Below, in pieces: positions 11,101 through 23,061 of a stretch of DNA of 64,000 bases. The stretch lies in contig SAXG01000021.1 in NCBI GenBank assembly GCA_012932865.1, positions 248,001 through 312,000 on the forward strand. Direction: 5' to 3'. Both the position numbers and the translations under genes were made by a program. The notes below the pieces were generated by a model. That model was given only the letters and a program-made list of their open reading frames with translations, was not told where the DNA came from and did not search any database. The stretch comes from Amylostereum areolatum. Lineage: Eukaryota; Basidiomycota; Agaricomycetes; Russulales; Stereaceae. Positions within the stretch are counted from its first letter, which is position 1. Every line of letters begins with the position of its first letter.

Positions 11101-12329
11101 CCGACGGTTACGCTATCGTCGGCGCCGACGTAGATTCAGAAGAACTCTGGATATCCAGTGTCATGGGCGATGCTCAATTCGGGCTGCATGGTGCTACCGC
11201 GATTGGTTGGATGACTCTCGAGGGCACCAAGGCCGCGGGGACCGATCTGCACTCCAAGACGGCTAGTATCTTGGGAATTTCGCGCGACCAAGCCAAGGTT
11301 TTTAACTACTCTCGTATCTACGGCGCCGGAATGCGACATGCTGTCCTCCTCCTACTTCAGGCCAATCCGAGTATGCTCCCTGACCAGGCCCAGAAACTTG
11401 CAGAAAACCTTTACGCATCGACGAAGGGAAAGAACACGCACCGCACAGACATGTTTGGGCGCAAATTCTGGTTCGGGGGTACGGAGAGTTTTGTCTTCAA
11501 CAAACTAGAAGAAATTGCGCAGTCCGATCATCCACAAACCCCCGCACTCGGCTGCGGGGTGACATACGCCTTGTCGAAGGAATACCTCCCCGCTGAGTTT
11601 GGCTCGGATTACATGCCTTCGCGAATTAATTGGGTCGTACAATCTTCCGGCGTCGACTACCTCCACCTACTCATCGTCGCGATGAACCACCTCATCACCA
11701 AGTACGATATCAAAGCCCGGTATCTCATCTCCGTTCATGACGAGCTTCGCTATCTTGTCGAGGCGCAGGACCGCTACCGTGCAGCGCTGGCATTGCAGAT
11801 TGCCAATCTGTGGACACGGTCGTTGTTTGCGTATAGACTGGGTATGGACGACCTACCTCAAGGCGTAGCGTTCTTCTCTGCGGTGGACGTGGACCACGTC
11901 CTGCGGAAAGAAACAGACATGCCCTGCGTGACGCCTTCCCAGCCAAACGCCATCAAGCCGGGAGAATCGATAGACATCCAGCAGGTCTTAGACAAGACGA
12001 ACGGAGGCTCATTGTGGGCAGACGGACGCACTATGTCGGAATTCGAGCCTCTCACGTCGCTGCCGCAACTTGAAGACTACGTGCCACCGAACTGTCTGGC
12101 GCATCGCGCAAGCAATGCGGCGTTCTTGCAAGCACAAGCTACGGATGACTTTGGAGAAGTCAAGTTCTGGGCGCAGCAGGTGTCGGGGCAGAAGTTCGAG
12201 GGGGGTATCGGAGGAGACAAAAGAACAAAACAGAAACGAAGAACAAAGAAGGTGCAGGAGCCGGTGGATGGTCGGAATGTTGACTGGGCAGTGGTCGAGG
12301 AGCTGTTGGGTCGGGATCAGACTGCTTAG
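8180..12329 (+). CDS. MIP1: Mitochondrial DNA polymerase gamma catalytic subunit
   Basis: Family A polymerase that replicates mitochondrial DNA. The N-terminus is Arg/Ser rich with no acidic residues (MFTHVSSSTRQACRARR), a mitochondrial presequence. Next come NEVGVQLLSRRLH, a GWTKY block and the 3'-5' exonuclease: ExoI LTFDVET, ExoII IIGHNVSYDRARI, ExoIII YCSHDVLITHAVY. The polymerase domain has motif A VGADVDSEELWISSVMGD, motif B HSKTASILGISRDQAKVFNY and motif C SVHDELRYLV. Introns lie at 8379-8427 and 9830-9899. Two single-base frame breaks interrupt the exonuclease part: one extra C in 8712-8714 and one near 9229-9233. With each extra base ignored the protein is continuous. The 34- and 58-nt GT-AG alternatives there are too short or would remove conserved residues. 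Probable sequence errors. Confidence 0.9.
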
Positions 12330-12551
12330 CGTGCCTCCTCCACCCATCGTAACTTATTGTATCATATTCTTCACATCCCTACTTTGCTTTGCGTGCGTTT
12401 CGACTATACCTACAATCTTATAGTTCTGGTATCCCAGTGAAGACTCCGTGTGACGGACTGATATTGAGAGGGCTTGCCACTGATTAGGTAATCTTTGTTC
12501 CACTGATGTCACTGGCACCGCGTCCTTGAACGACTGCTCTTTGTATTCACC

Positions 12552-13060
12552 ATGCCCGACGACCCACGCGATGCTTCCAGGGAGGTCAAGCGCGTACCTC
12601 CGTTGACATGGAGACAGGACTCTCCGGGTGTGTGGGGAACTGTTGGACCTCTCACTACTAAAGTACTGACCGCCGAGTCGCCGACCGTTAGATGCCCTTC
12701 AAACCTCGGGTATGTTCCTCGCAGGCCTGATCATGGTGACGCGCAATAGGTATGCATATCAATCTATCCTATATGTGAACTTTTGCTCAATTCCACCTTC
12801 TCTATGCTATCCTGTCTTTAGGATTCTCGCCTGGCCCTCACTCTTGGCTGGCATAAGCGCGTTCATCAACCAACATCCACTACGTACAAAGGAGGGCGGC
12901 AGTCCACCCATTGGTAACCTTCTGTACGTTGCGCTCTCGCTCCCCTCACTCCTATACTCTAATGATTCTTGTGTCCAGGTTGGCGGCTTTCGCGCTTATT
13001 GCATCTTACGTCCCTGTATTCGTCAAGTCGGCACCGCCCGCAGATACCGTATCTGCATAA
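12552..13060 (+). CDS. Asterix-family ER membrane protein (PAT complex subunit homologue)
   Basis: Small protein of about 104 residues with two or three TM segments; Asterix (WDR83OS) works with CCDC47 as an intramembrane chaperone for multi-pass proteins in the ER. Exons: 12552-12627, 12692-12749, 12822-12923, 12979-13060. The N-terminus reads MPDDPRDASREVKR, like the DPR...V start of the family. The core is SGMFLAGLIMVTRNRILAW, then AGISAFINQHPLRTKEGG and a last TM segment AAFALIASYVPVFVK. The first intron is less certain than the others: the donor GTGTGT at 12628 was chosen because it puts the first TM in frame and leaves a TACTGAC branch site. Family call good, exact N-terminus moderate. 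Confidence 0.72.
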
Positions 13061-13164
13061 CCTGCAGTGCGCGATTGAGATACATATCCTCATGCAATGC
13101 ATATTTATATCAGATCTCTCCTTGCAAGCGAACGCGGTCACCAAGTTATGCATGAACAGATGAA

Positions 13165-14739
13165 CTACAGGCCAGCAAAGAAAGAAGAGTCCGCCTCGAT
13201 CTCATTTTTCCCCTTCTTTTTATTCCGCCCGCCCAGTTCATCCTTTTCCTTCTTCTCCTCTTTTTCTGCTTCGGCGCGTCCGAATCCTCTGCATCCGAAT
13301 CTTCTTCGGGTTGCCCCTGTTCCCCATCTGCCTGTTCCCCCTCTTTCTCGTCCTTGTTCTCCTTTGCCCGCTTCAGGCCCCCTTTCACTAGATCCTGCTC
13401 CGTTTCTAGGCTCGTCATCCCCAGTATCGCTGTCGTTGTCGGCCCTTTCGTCTTCTCCGTCCTCGTTGGGGTCCTCGTCCTCGAAGACTTCTTTCAAATC
13501 CGTCAGTCGTAGGACCTCGTCATGGCCCACACTCCCGACCCAGCGCCCTTCTCCGTCACGCTCGATGGCGATACGTTCTATGGGGAAGTCCCCATGATCT
13601 GCGACAACGCCTATGAGGCGGGTTGGAAACAGCTCCACCGGCACGCAAGAGACCGTCTGATGATCCTGTGAGTATTGTGTTGTGGCAAGGAGGGGTACGA
13701 GGACGGCAGAGCACACAGTGCGTCAATTGAATGTGGGTGACTGGAATTGCGTTGAGACGCCTTTAGAGGATACGTTTATAGAGAATCGTACCCTGGTACC
13801 CTGTCAACGCAGTCACCCCAACCCTTCTTGCGGTTGAATACAGACAGGATCCCGAGCTGGGTGCCTACGACGGCTTTTGTCCCTCTGCAGGGAATAAGTC
13901 AACATCGACCTGGAGGATGTCCAGAAAAGACTAGTGCACCCTTTAATCGGCAGGATGGACAAAAGCTCGTCCTCTTGGTCTTCTGAGTGGGCAAACGGCT
14001 CAGTTTTCTTGGACCGTATGTCCATGACAGACAGCGTTCCGTCTCCACTAGGATACATTTAGTGCAAAGCGCGAGCAGCGAAGCAAGCAAGATGCACCTG
14101 GTAGCGACGAGCTGTTTCTTATCCTGCAGCCACATGAAATCGGATATGAAGTCGAAGTGTTGAGTATATGAACGAATGGCGTCCGGCTTTCGAGGATCCC
14201 AGAGCTACACGCCTGTAGATCGGAAAACATTTCTTGCGGTCAAAGTAGGCGAAGTACTGACCTTGATGACACCAGTCATCGTCGCCCGTTGAAAGAAGGT
14301 TCGTCATGAGACAGTTTCACGCGATTTATGGGTGCACTGGATGGAGACTGGCGTTATGAATACACCCATAACATTCACGGATACGTCGTCGAAGACTCAC
14401 TCAGTGTGCGCCCGCTCTGGTATCGACAATGTCTCCAGTAGCTGTGTCGATTGTGCTATTCGTCCGCGGTGAGGATTGATGTTAGAGAATTGCGTGGAGA
14501 TGCACTTACTTCAGAGCCTTTCCCTTCCCAACTGCCCAAAGTTGTGTCCCGTCTTCGCCAATAGCCAGACCTCGACACGATTTCTTGGACGGGCGGATAC
14601 TGAAGGAGGATTCATGTTGTCCTTGCTCATCGTAAGTGAAGGCGTGGACATGGCCAGTCAGCTGTGCTGTATAGACAGCGTCGGCAGTTGGATGAAATAC
14701 GAGGTCAAAGACCTGGGAGCCAAGTGGGATATCTGGCAT
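13165..14739 (-). CDS. JIP5: WD-repeat ribosome biogenesis protein Jip5 (WDR55 family)
   Basis: Nuclear WD40 protein; yeast Jip5 is needed for 60S/40S biogenesis. Exons (minus): 14739-14510, 14455-14401, 14336-14262, 14204-14098, 14047-13940, 13884-13792, 13740-13165. Recognisable blades include PLGSQVFDLVFHPTADAVY, TIDTATGDIVDTRAGAH, KLWDPRKPDAIRSYTQHF, GDGTLSVMDIRSKK and LFPTRLIGVVADHGDFPIE, ending in the acidic/basic tail and the typical SSFFAGL terminus. At least five single extra bases break the frame: near 14402 (an in-frame TGA just before a donor), 14305, 14283 and two near 13655-13700. In each case skipping one base restores a conserved residue run, for example TGDDDGVIKLWD. Essential in yeast, so errors are likelier than pseudogenization. 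Confidence 0.78.
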
Positions 14740-15158
14740 AGCGAGCAGCTTGTCTTCCAGTCATAAGCTTCGCCCTCCGCGCCTTCCATAAAAATACGCG
14801 GCCCGTCGGACCGGACTATGTATCGAAGCTCGTGTTGCCAGGTTTTGCCAAACGGCCCGAAATCCCACCGAGTCAGCCCGGGTCTGTAAAGACGGCAGCA
14901 GTGAGGACACCGAAGTAGCAGGAGGAGAACAGTGTCTGAACGAAGAAAGCCTACTTCAGGAATGATTCCTATCGGTGCCACAAGTCCAACTATATATATA
15001 CGAGAACATGTCCGTATATCTCTTCTGTTCACAACGTAGTCCGTTCTAACAATGCAGCCCAATGCAAGCCCCGAATTCTATTATCCCTGTTCAATGCATG
15101 TATGGTGGTACAGCCGGGTGAAGGACGACCAAGTGTCGTGCCACAAGAAACGTCCGAA
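14740..15158. other. Intergenic between JIP5 and the SGNH gene
   Basis: Holds the JIP5 promoter (minus) and the 3' end of the SGNH gene. The unshifted frame of the SGNH gene would run on to 15091, but the family C-terminus ends at 15159. No other feature seen. Confidence 0.35.
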
Positions 15159-17079
15159 TCATGTCGTGAACACACCGATGATTTTGAAGGGAGGGTACAG
15201 TCTGCCCCTCATCTCCCAAGAGCTCGCACTCCACGTAATGCGAACCCTTCGCCACAAATTGATCAATTATATGCAATCTGTGAACCTCGCCGGTCAGAAA
15301 TGTCACTACACAAAGCGAAATAAGAACACTTACGTCGGCTCAATCTCCGCACCGTCGCCCACATTGCTGATCGTGGCATGGCCCTCGTAGTTGTCGTCCA
15401 CCCAGCATGCAACCGAACTTCCGCCTTGGCCCTTCGCCTCGCGGATGTAATATACGCCAATTTCTCCCGCCCCGACGGTCAAAGGGATGCGTAGCCGGCT
15501 CGTTGGAAGCGTCGAGTACCAGTAATGAGCTGCGCTGTTCGCGGCAGCGGCGGAAGCAGACACCGCGGGTGGGTGGTGCGCTTGCCAACCGGATCCGTAG
15601 AAAAGACTTGGGGGAAGAGGATTGACGAGGTCGTTCGCGGATACGCAAGTCGGCGCTACTTCCTCGTGGGTACGGCTACGGAGGTCATCCGGACGGGTTC
15701 CAATGCGCGATGGAGGCACTTTGAAATGTGCGGCCAGTTTTGGCGATCCCATGGCAGGGTGACGAGCCTCGTCCATTTCATCTTCGCCCTCGTCAAGTTC
15801 ACCTTTGCGGAAGCCCTTCCCACCGAAGAGCTTGCGCGCGTCTGTAGGCTGCTTCACCTGTTCTGGGCCGCCGCCAAGGGCGTAATACACAGGTAGCGAG
15901 GCGCCCGAGCCCGTCACAGCTGACCATGTTATGCATATCTGGGACTGAATGTATGCGATAAGCATGTCGGCCAGCAGTCCGTGACCGGCAGGACTGGCGA
16001 GGATAGGGTCGGCGAAGTAGAGCTGCGTTGATGCTGGAGAGGACATGTACGGTCCATACAACGCAGCCTTGGAGCTGAAACGGCGATAAGGGGTAGCTAA
16101 GCACCTGAAGAAGAGACACAATACCTGATATGGGGCACGTCGTAGAACTGGGCGACAACGCCATGCCAGGTGTCAGGACCTGAGAATCCACTCTGCTGGT
16201 GCACCTGGGGGCTGAAGTGTCCGAGGATCACAACGGCTGGCGAATCCGGACGGAGGAGGATAGAGCGGACGAGGAGCTCGAAGTTGTCGAGCGTCGAACG
16301 GTCTGGCTTGTCGTCTGTGTCCAGCTCGATGATAACAAGGTCTGCGTAGTCCGGGAGATGGTGGGCATTGCAAAACGAAAAGTACTCCGAGTTGGTACGC
16401 CGCATAGCACCATTGGTGAGCTCCGATGCTGGGTGGGGGAAGACAGTATTCCACCAATCGAAAAAGCGGGATGGATAGCAGTCCGAGGAGATGGGGTCGT
16501 CGCCAGCACCGTGACATGCTGACACTGTGGCACACCGTTAGCTGTTTCGCACACGTGTAAAAACCACACGCACGCACCGGAACCACCGATCACGCTAACC
16601 GTCACAGGCTGGCCCAACAGCGCTTTGTGGATGACCTTTTGCACACGGGCCCCGCTGCCGAGATGCAGCCAGCTTTGCGAGATTGTGAGCGAGCCGTACT
16701 TGTTGGAAAGCGTGTCTCTCTCTCCGAATGTCGGGCAGAATGCAAAAGGGTTATCTCCATGCTCCTCTGAAATGTTGAGGTAGTTGGTGGGCTTGAGAGA
16801 GGCGATGTACGATTGGGAGTGACTTCTGAGGTAGTAACTCGCATCTGTCGTATGCGAAGGAAGGACGAGCTTGGTGAAGATGAAGATGAAGAGGAAGAAG
16901 GAGAGAATGAGCCATATGCGGTTCGGGAGGCCGAGTGTGCGCTGCTGGAGGCGAGACGGGGCCTTGTCGGAAGAGGCCATGATGTGCGAGGGAGGGAGAC
17001 CGGGGGTTGGGGGCGCGATGTGGGCTGAGCTTTTGCCCGTACGTCGTTGCATCATGTTGAGCGGGGCGAGTGTAGACAT
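15159..17079 (-). CDS. SGNH/GDSL-hydrolase-like type II membrane protein (fungal capsular-associated family)
   Basis: Probable Golgi or secretory lumenal acyl-hydrolase-like protein of the fungal group often labelled capsular-associated; biochemical role unproven. Exons: 17079-16578, 16524-16125, 16074-15334, 15277-15159. A signal anchor (IWLILSFFLFIFIFTKLVLP) follows a basic cytosolic N-terminus. The SGNH first block reads VSVIGGSVSACHGAGDD, followed by YPSRFFDWWN and FPHPASELTNGA. The late block SPAGHGLLADMLIAY holds a candidate catalytic His region. The last exon ends FKIIGVFTT after ignoring one extra C in the CCC run near 15190; unshifted it would read to 15091. Three in-frame Met codons (17079, 17055, 16980) precede the anchor, so the start is uncertain. 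Confidence 0.7.
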
Positions 17080-17323
17080 TCTGGACACTGAGACATGCGA
17101 CGTGGCGCAAGTTCGAGGCGGGTTTAGACAGTCCGCGCGACAAACAGTCGCTCGTGTCGAAGAGCGCGCGGGCGCGTGGGATTTCGACTTTGCCGACAGC
17201 ACAACATCCCGACAGCCACATACATCAATTCATGTCCATTGGCCGATGAGCCTCGCCTGGCGACAAGTATACGTATACTACTGCTTTAGCGATGCACCGT
17301 GTGGCCGCTCGTTCTCGAGCACC

Positions 17324-19009
17324 TTACTCCCGATCGAAACGTTTCCACGCATGTTTCTCATACTCCTTCATCTTCGTCCTGCGTTTGGTGGGCCTGAGCA
17401 AGAGGCGTAAGCGACGGGCGAACAGGTAGATTATAAAGCGAGACTTACAGCACGGGTACCCGTGGTTCGACCAATGCACGATGTTGCATGCTCAAAAAAC
17501 GGTCTTTGAACAGATTGCCCTCGGGCTGTACAAGTCCAAGGTAAACCCAAGGTTTGGGAACCAGTCGATCACAACACACCTTTAATCCGCGCAGACTCTC
17601 GCTGAGCTCCTCTCCGAGTTGCACGTCCATCTCTGTCTCGCGCACCTTGTGCTTTCCAAGCTTTTGACCGGCGAGGCCACCTTGAAGCTGCGCTTTTAAC
17701 CGGGCGGCGTGCTCTTCATGGGCACGGGCCCTCGCCGCTCGAGATGCTCTCAGCGTCTTGTGTAGTATTTTGGCGGAATCCACAGATGCATGCATACGTT
17801 TACGCAGGGAGCGCTCCGCCAGGGCGTGTTTCTGAAATTGTTCAGTCAGCGCATGTATGAAAAAGGAGACGATGTATGCATACCTCCGCACGGAGGCGTT
17901 CCGCCTTTCGTCGCTGCTGCTTTGTTTTCCGCTCCGGCATTTTCTTATTGACAATCGCACCCTCTTGTTGTTCTTCTTCGTCCGCCTCTACATCATCATC
18001 CGGTTTATCCACAATCATGCCCTGCATGCCAACTTCATCTTCTCCTACCGGTCTGCGAGCGCCAAGGATTCGCGCCTTGACTTGTTCAAGGCGTTCCTGC
18101 TCGCGAAGCCTTCGTTCCTCGATTTCGTGAGCGGAGCGGATGAGCTCGGAGTGGGCGTTGACTTGAGGGTTGTAGGATGTTCCAGCATGGGGCTCGACGA
18201 TGGCAGGTATGACAATCTCTGTACGAGGATGCGGAACCTCCGGAGCCTGTTGAAAGTAAAAGATGGATTAGACGATATATTGCTCCTGATAGAAGAATAG
18301 CAGACCTTGACAGGGCCCCCCTCGCCCACAACCTCCTCACTCCACACATCATACTTTCCGCTCTCCTTCGCTGCCTTACTAAGCTCCATCAACGCACTTC
18401 CTTCACCGAACTGATCGTGGTCCACGACGCCGTTAAACGGTCCTTTACGAGTCCTGCGTCCCAGCTGGAGCAGGCGGTCCTTCTCCTTTCGGGTCATGGT
18501 CGATTTTTTGGCAGATGCAGTCGGACGGGAGAACACAGCTGGAACTGCCGAGCGTTGCGATAGAATTTTGTGCGCCGTGAGCTGACGAGTAGAGAACTTA
18601 GGTAGGTGTCGTCGGACTGGTGATTGAGTGGGCTCGTAAGGTTGGTCGAAAGGACACTGAAAAGGTGTGCGCACTTTTATCATCTCCCTGACGATCTACG
18701 ACGAAGATGTCGTCATTTTTCTTTTCATGGAGGGCCGAGCTAGATTACAGCGTGAGTATCGTTCCGCACCAAACCATGAAAAAAGAGAAAAGGGGGGCTA
18801 ACGCACCCATATGTGCGCTCTTCTTCACGTAGTCCCTCTAACTTGTCCTCCATATCCTCGATGTCCACGTTCTTCCTCCATGCCTTCTTCCCCTTCCTGC
18901 TAGACTGGTTGTGTTGGGCTGGTGCGCCCAGAGTGGAAGATGCTATTTTCTTTGCGGGCACGGACGCAGTCGCCGATTTTGCCTTGCTTTTGATGGATGT
19001 TACGGACAT
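17324..19009 (-). CDS. NOP53: Ribosome biogenesis protein Nop53 (GLTSCR2 family)
   Basis: Nucleolar factor that recruits the exosome helicase Mtr4 for 60S pre-rRNA trimming. Exons: 19009-18807, 18739-18306, 18246-17884, 17831-17580, 17525-17449, 17393-17324. Family blocks in order: KGKKAWRKNVDIEDMEDKL and LREEERTYG, then FVVDRQGD, SAVPAVFSRP, NPQVNAHSELIRSA, a long Lys/Arg/Glu coiled coil, PEGNLFKDRF, LVEPRVPVLPTKRR and the terminal EKHAWKRF signature. One extra A in the AAAA run near 18676 shifts the frame (GDDKVRTPF expected). Everything else is continuous. The start at 19009 is the first Met before a basic Ser/Lys/Ala stretch. Confidence 0.88.
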
Positions 19010-19362
19010 TGTAGCCTCCGGGAGATGTGTGGTATCCGACGCACGGTTAAGTATGAAGAAAGGGACAAACGACTCGACAAAGTTCGGAGAGTGCAATCTG
19101 GATTTTGGATCTGAGCAGTGGTCAAAGCCGGTTACTGGCTCGGCGTTTGCCGTTCCGCACCGCCGCAATAAGCGCTCAGAACGCCATCACACATCCGTTC
19201 GGATAAACAACGACTATCTTCTGAGTTAGGTCAGCCACGGAGACGAATGAACTGAGAGTTTGAGGTGTTCTCAGTGAATGCATATATCGATACAAGTCCA
19301 GACGTGCAGAAGTACGTGTACATAGCAAGAATAAAGTCCACATTGACAAGCCACCGACCTGA

Positions 19363-20926
19363 TCACACTCGGTGCTGCTGGCCGTTGTAATCCGCAAATG
19401 GATCTTCACCCTTCCCATCAACATCTCGGTCACGATCCTTCACATCCCCCTTCAAATCGCCAGCGACACCGACACCATAACCCGGCAGTTCGTGATCACC
19501 ATTGTCTTTAGGCGATGCAAACGCGGGCGGCGGGCCAGCAGGCGGCGCGTATACTTCCCCGGAGCCCGCGCCAGGGTACCCACCAGCGCCGTACCCAAGG
19601 TGGGGAAGAGCACCCTCTGTGCTAGCGAACGGTGGATTATAGTAAGGGTTTTGATAAGTGGGCACGGGCACCGTCTGGGTTCTTTTGGGGACAGATAGCG
19701 CCTGGTGCACATATGACCACGCAACGAAGGAAAACATGGACATAAGGACTGCAGTGAATTTTGTTAGAATCCGGCTGGAGAAGATACAGCTGCAAGGCGC
19801 ACCGATCGCTGCAATGAGGGCAATGATTTCAGACCAGGAATCGTGGTTCCACGCGTCATTGCACCCTGGGGGCTGTGAGTTACATGCGTTTTAGGTGGTG
19901 TAGTTGGATATACATACAGTCTTTTGCTTCCGCTTCTGTAAGGGTCTTGGTGAGGCGGGGGCCCCATATGCCCCATCGAAAGTCCACCCTCTGGCCAGTT
20001 GCATCCTGGGTACATTCCCCTATGAGGTCGTTCTAGATAAATCGGCGGTTAACGATATCCTGCGGAAGGATAGACAAGGGTAATAATGATAGCAAACCTT
20101 CAGGATGAAGTGGGTAACAACACGTATAAACCCTGCCGCGATGACGATGAAAGCGGCGAGAATGGTGAGGAAAGCGTAAATTCGGATCAAGGGATAGCGT
20201 TGCTAAGAGCAAGTGAGTACAGTGAGTCAGGTACCCGGATGAGGAGAGACGAGAAGGACGATGGAGATTGCGTCGGAAAGACAAGAAGAGAGATATATAT
20301 ATATTGAAGAGAAAGCTCACCAGACCAGCTGCTGGCAACGCCAAAGACTTCGATCACAGTTGTAACAATATAGAGGGTACCAAGGATAATTGAAAGGGTC
20401 GCAAGCTTTGGCTGATTTTCTGTGCGGACCAAGGATATTAGACACGATAGGGGGAGGGGCGCACACAGAGAACAGACCATCTTTATCTACACTCAAATCC
20501 TTATAGAATCCGATCTGTATGAGGTGGATTGAGAGATATCAGTCGGTGTGGCGACGAACAGGAAGACCGAGCTGAGATTGGAGAATATACGTACCGACCT
20601 GATTTCTGGGTCAGCAAGATTGTTCAGGTTACAGTGGGAAGAAACGGCGCGTACCAAGCAAGCGTCCATAACGCAGAGATGGACGCCACTGAAGGACCAA
20701 GGACCAGAAAGATTCAATGACATGTGCAACAGAGGAACAAGCGTGACGTACATGCGAGAACGACTGGACGGAGGTTGGAGCGGTAAACACGAGTGACAAA
20801 GGCGTAAGGAGGCGGATTATCTGCGAGAAGCCCGGGTTCAATCGTATGGTCGTCGAGGATGTTGCAGAACCCATGAGCAGGGTACGGAAACATACCAGCA
20901 AGATGAGGAGCAGGTCGCGAAGACAT
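19363..20926 (-). CDS. Multi-pass membrane protein of unknown function (paralogue of the gene at 28.2-29.4 kb)
   Basis: I do not recognise a named family. It starts MSSRPAPHLAG and has PPPYAFVTRVYRSNLRPVV leading into a first TM (YVTLVPLLHMSLNLSG). Later exons read RSVRIFSNLSSVFLF, IGFYKDLSVDKD, LATLSIILGTLYIVTTVIEV, QRYPLIRIYAFLTILAAFIV and HFILK. Then comes a lumenal Cys-containing loop (NDLIGECTQ...CNDAWNHDSWSEI), a last TM (LMSMFSFVAWSYVHQ) and a Pro/Gly/Asp-rich cytosolic tail ending QQHRV. About five or six TM segments. At least eight exons; the first internal join near 20750 needs a one-base correction. The QRYPL-to-ECT block aligns closely with the gene at 28.2 kb (QQRLPSMQIYAFLSLLASF). 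Confidence 0.6.
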
Positions 20927-21314
20927 GACAAGATCTGGTAGTTACAAAGTGCTTGGAGCGTGGGTCGGAAAACTTGAAAAGCGCAAGCGCGATGAAGAGA
21001 AAGGGGTGAAGTTTGAAATGTAAGGGAAGGGGATTGGGAAGGGACTGGGGGTCTTGAACGATCCAGAACAATGATTCAATGAGGACAAAAGGGTCACGTG
21101 AGAAGCACTGGTCTACCCCCGAGTCGCCCGGTCACCGTTCATCTCAGGCTGGTCGCTGGAGGCGATCCTCTATCTGCTTATAAGGTACAGAAGCCTGAGA
21201 AGGTATCCAGGTAGTATGTATGATGACTAGCATAGACCCATGCATTGCACTCATTCAAGTAGCAAGGCTGTGGTGATTGTATTCAAATAAGCAACAAATA
21301 AGCATAACTAAGTA
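20927..21314. other. Intergenic
   Basis: Promoter side of the 19.4-20.9 kb membrane gene. No further gene or repeat seen. Confidence 0.35.
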
Positions 21315-21944
21315 CTAAGCATGAAGTGTAGAAGATTCAACTCGCAGTCCGATAGTAGGAAAACTGTAGCCGGGATGCCTAGAGGGGTTTGTGACGGTCC
21401 CAAATGCTCTCGCTCGTGTCGGGCTCTCTTGGCAATCTGCCATTTCGATAGCAGAGTGGGTTGTTCTGTTCCTTGAGGGTTCAGAGCTGGAGTCCTTGGG
21501 GGCGTAGGAAGCAAGTCGCTGAGGGCCGAGTAGGCCTGCGAATATGCAATGTCGATGAGGACATATCACCTGTGATATGGATAACAAAAGGATCAGTAAA
21601 GCCTTTACTATCACATTGATTGATACTGTATGCACGTACCATCTATGAAAGCTCCGTTCGAGGCTTGCTGGTTGGTTGGGTTCTTGCATTATCGTGTCGC
21701 CTGTCGTTGATTCGGACGTGGACGACACAATACAATGCTGTTGCGGACCTTCAGGATCCTGAGGATGTCGTTGTGCTCGCACTCAAGACCGGCGGTGGCC
21801 AATGGCGTCAGCCGAGGAAAGCTGTAGACAACAATATAGTAAGCAAGGACATTGATCAGTTTGTTAAGGTCAGTCATACCTGGACGGCCGTGTTCTCGTT
21901 CGCTTGCGAGGAGGTTGAATGGGCACTGTTTCTGGGGGCTGCAT
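21315..21944 (-). CDS. Hypothetical protein with Pro-rich basic segments (weak)
   Basis: Unrecognised. A minus-strand ATG at 21944 opens MQPPETVPIQPPRKRTRT, a Pro-rich nuclear-localisation-like start, followed by a good intron (donor at 21879, acceptor ending at 21822). Further downstream one frame reads LLPTPPRTPALNP and another KWQIAKRARHEREHLG, typical of a Ser/Pro-rich nuclear regulator. The frames do not join without one or more single-base corrections, so the product cannot be stated. The TAG at 21315 is the likely end. It may have an extra 5' exon. A perfect tandem duplication lies about 580 bp upstream of this ATG. Confidence 0.3.
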
Positions 21945-22140
21945 CTTGGACGGAATCAGTGGACCTGCGTTCCTGCTCGGTGCACCATCCCAATGGCCAG
22001 CCAATGTCACCCCCAACTCGCATAGATTCTTCTGCACAAATAGTACATGTCAGTTCGTCTCGCAAGAGAGAAAGAAAATGCGCACATGATCCAGATGAAT
22101 GCACCGAGATGCACTGGATGCAGATGACAGGGTGTGCTGT

Positions 22141-22176
22141 ACTGTGTCGTGTCGGGTCGTGTCGTGTCGTACATCA
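22141..22176. repeat. GTGTC-type microsatellite
   Basis: Imperfect run of the 5-mer GTGTC/GTCGT (about six units) just right of the weak hypothetical gene. Confidence 0.7.
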
Positions 22177-22523
22177 CTCGAGCTCGGGACCACCACGCCT
22201 CATCCGAGCACCGAGGAAATTTCCCGAAAAATCTCTAGATATATAAATAAATCCAATCAGGGGGGGTGGGAGCGACGCGGTCATCGTGACCGAAGCGACA
22301 AAACACGTCCGTGTTGCTGCACAAACATTGCTTTGGAGGAAAATTGATTTGAATTTGTTTTCTGATATACAAAGTAAAAGGTATAAGTAGGGCTGTGCCA
22401 TGGAGGCTACTTTGACGCTAACGGCGGTGCGTAGAGGTGCCATAGAGAGTGGGAAGGTATGACGGTGGCCAAGTACGTGGTGGAGGTCAAGACGAAGAGC
22501 GACGCGGCGACCCGGCCGACGCG

Positions 22524-22865
22524 CAAGCCTAGGATGACGCAAGCAGCCACGTGCATTTGTCAACGCGACCTGTCACGTGTCGCGTTACGATGACGTGGCT
22601 GTTGTCCCACAACCAATCAGAAAGCTCACTTGTCTCGCGGTTTGTGTCGTGACGTGACGCAGCGCTCCACCGCGTCTCTCTTTGTATTAAAGGACAAGCC
22701 TAGGATGACGCAAGCAGCCACGTGCATTTGTCAACGCGACCTGTCACGTGTCGCGTTACGATGACGTGGCTGTTGTCCCACAACCAATCAGAAAGCTCAC
22801 TTGTCTCGCGGTTTGTGTCGTGACGTGACGCAGCGCTCCACCGCGTCTCTCTTTGTATTAAAGGA
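22524..22865. repeat. Perfect 171-bp tandem duplication with nested inverted repeats
   Basis: Two copies, 22524-22694 and 22695-22865, look identical base for base and are directly abutting. Each unit holds two nearly concentric dyads: outer arms CAGCCACGT (22544-22552) and ACGTGGCTG (22593-22601), inner arms AACGCGAC (22562-22569) and GTCGCGTT (22579-22586). Each also has CACGTG, TGACGTGG and GTGACGTGACGC motifs and a CCAATCA box. Motif content suggests a duplicated promoter module with bZIP/bHLH-type and CCAAT sites; a non-autonomous element is an alternative. Confidence 0.9.
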
Positions 22866-23061
22866 TGTAAGTCCAAGGCCCTACTATCAAGGCTATGTAT
22901 GCAGATACGACCTATCATAGCCTCGTGTACTCGTATATCCGAGTCATCGTAAACCTCCAGAATACAAATACGATACTGTACAGGCGTACCGTGTCCATGC
23001 GTCGCCTATAGAAAGGGTATCCATCCATATATGATACAAAGCGTCCACTATAGACTAGGTC

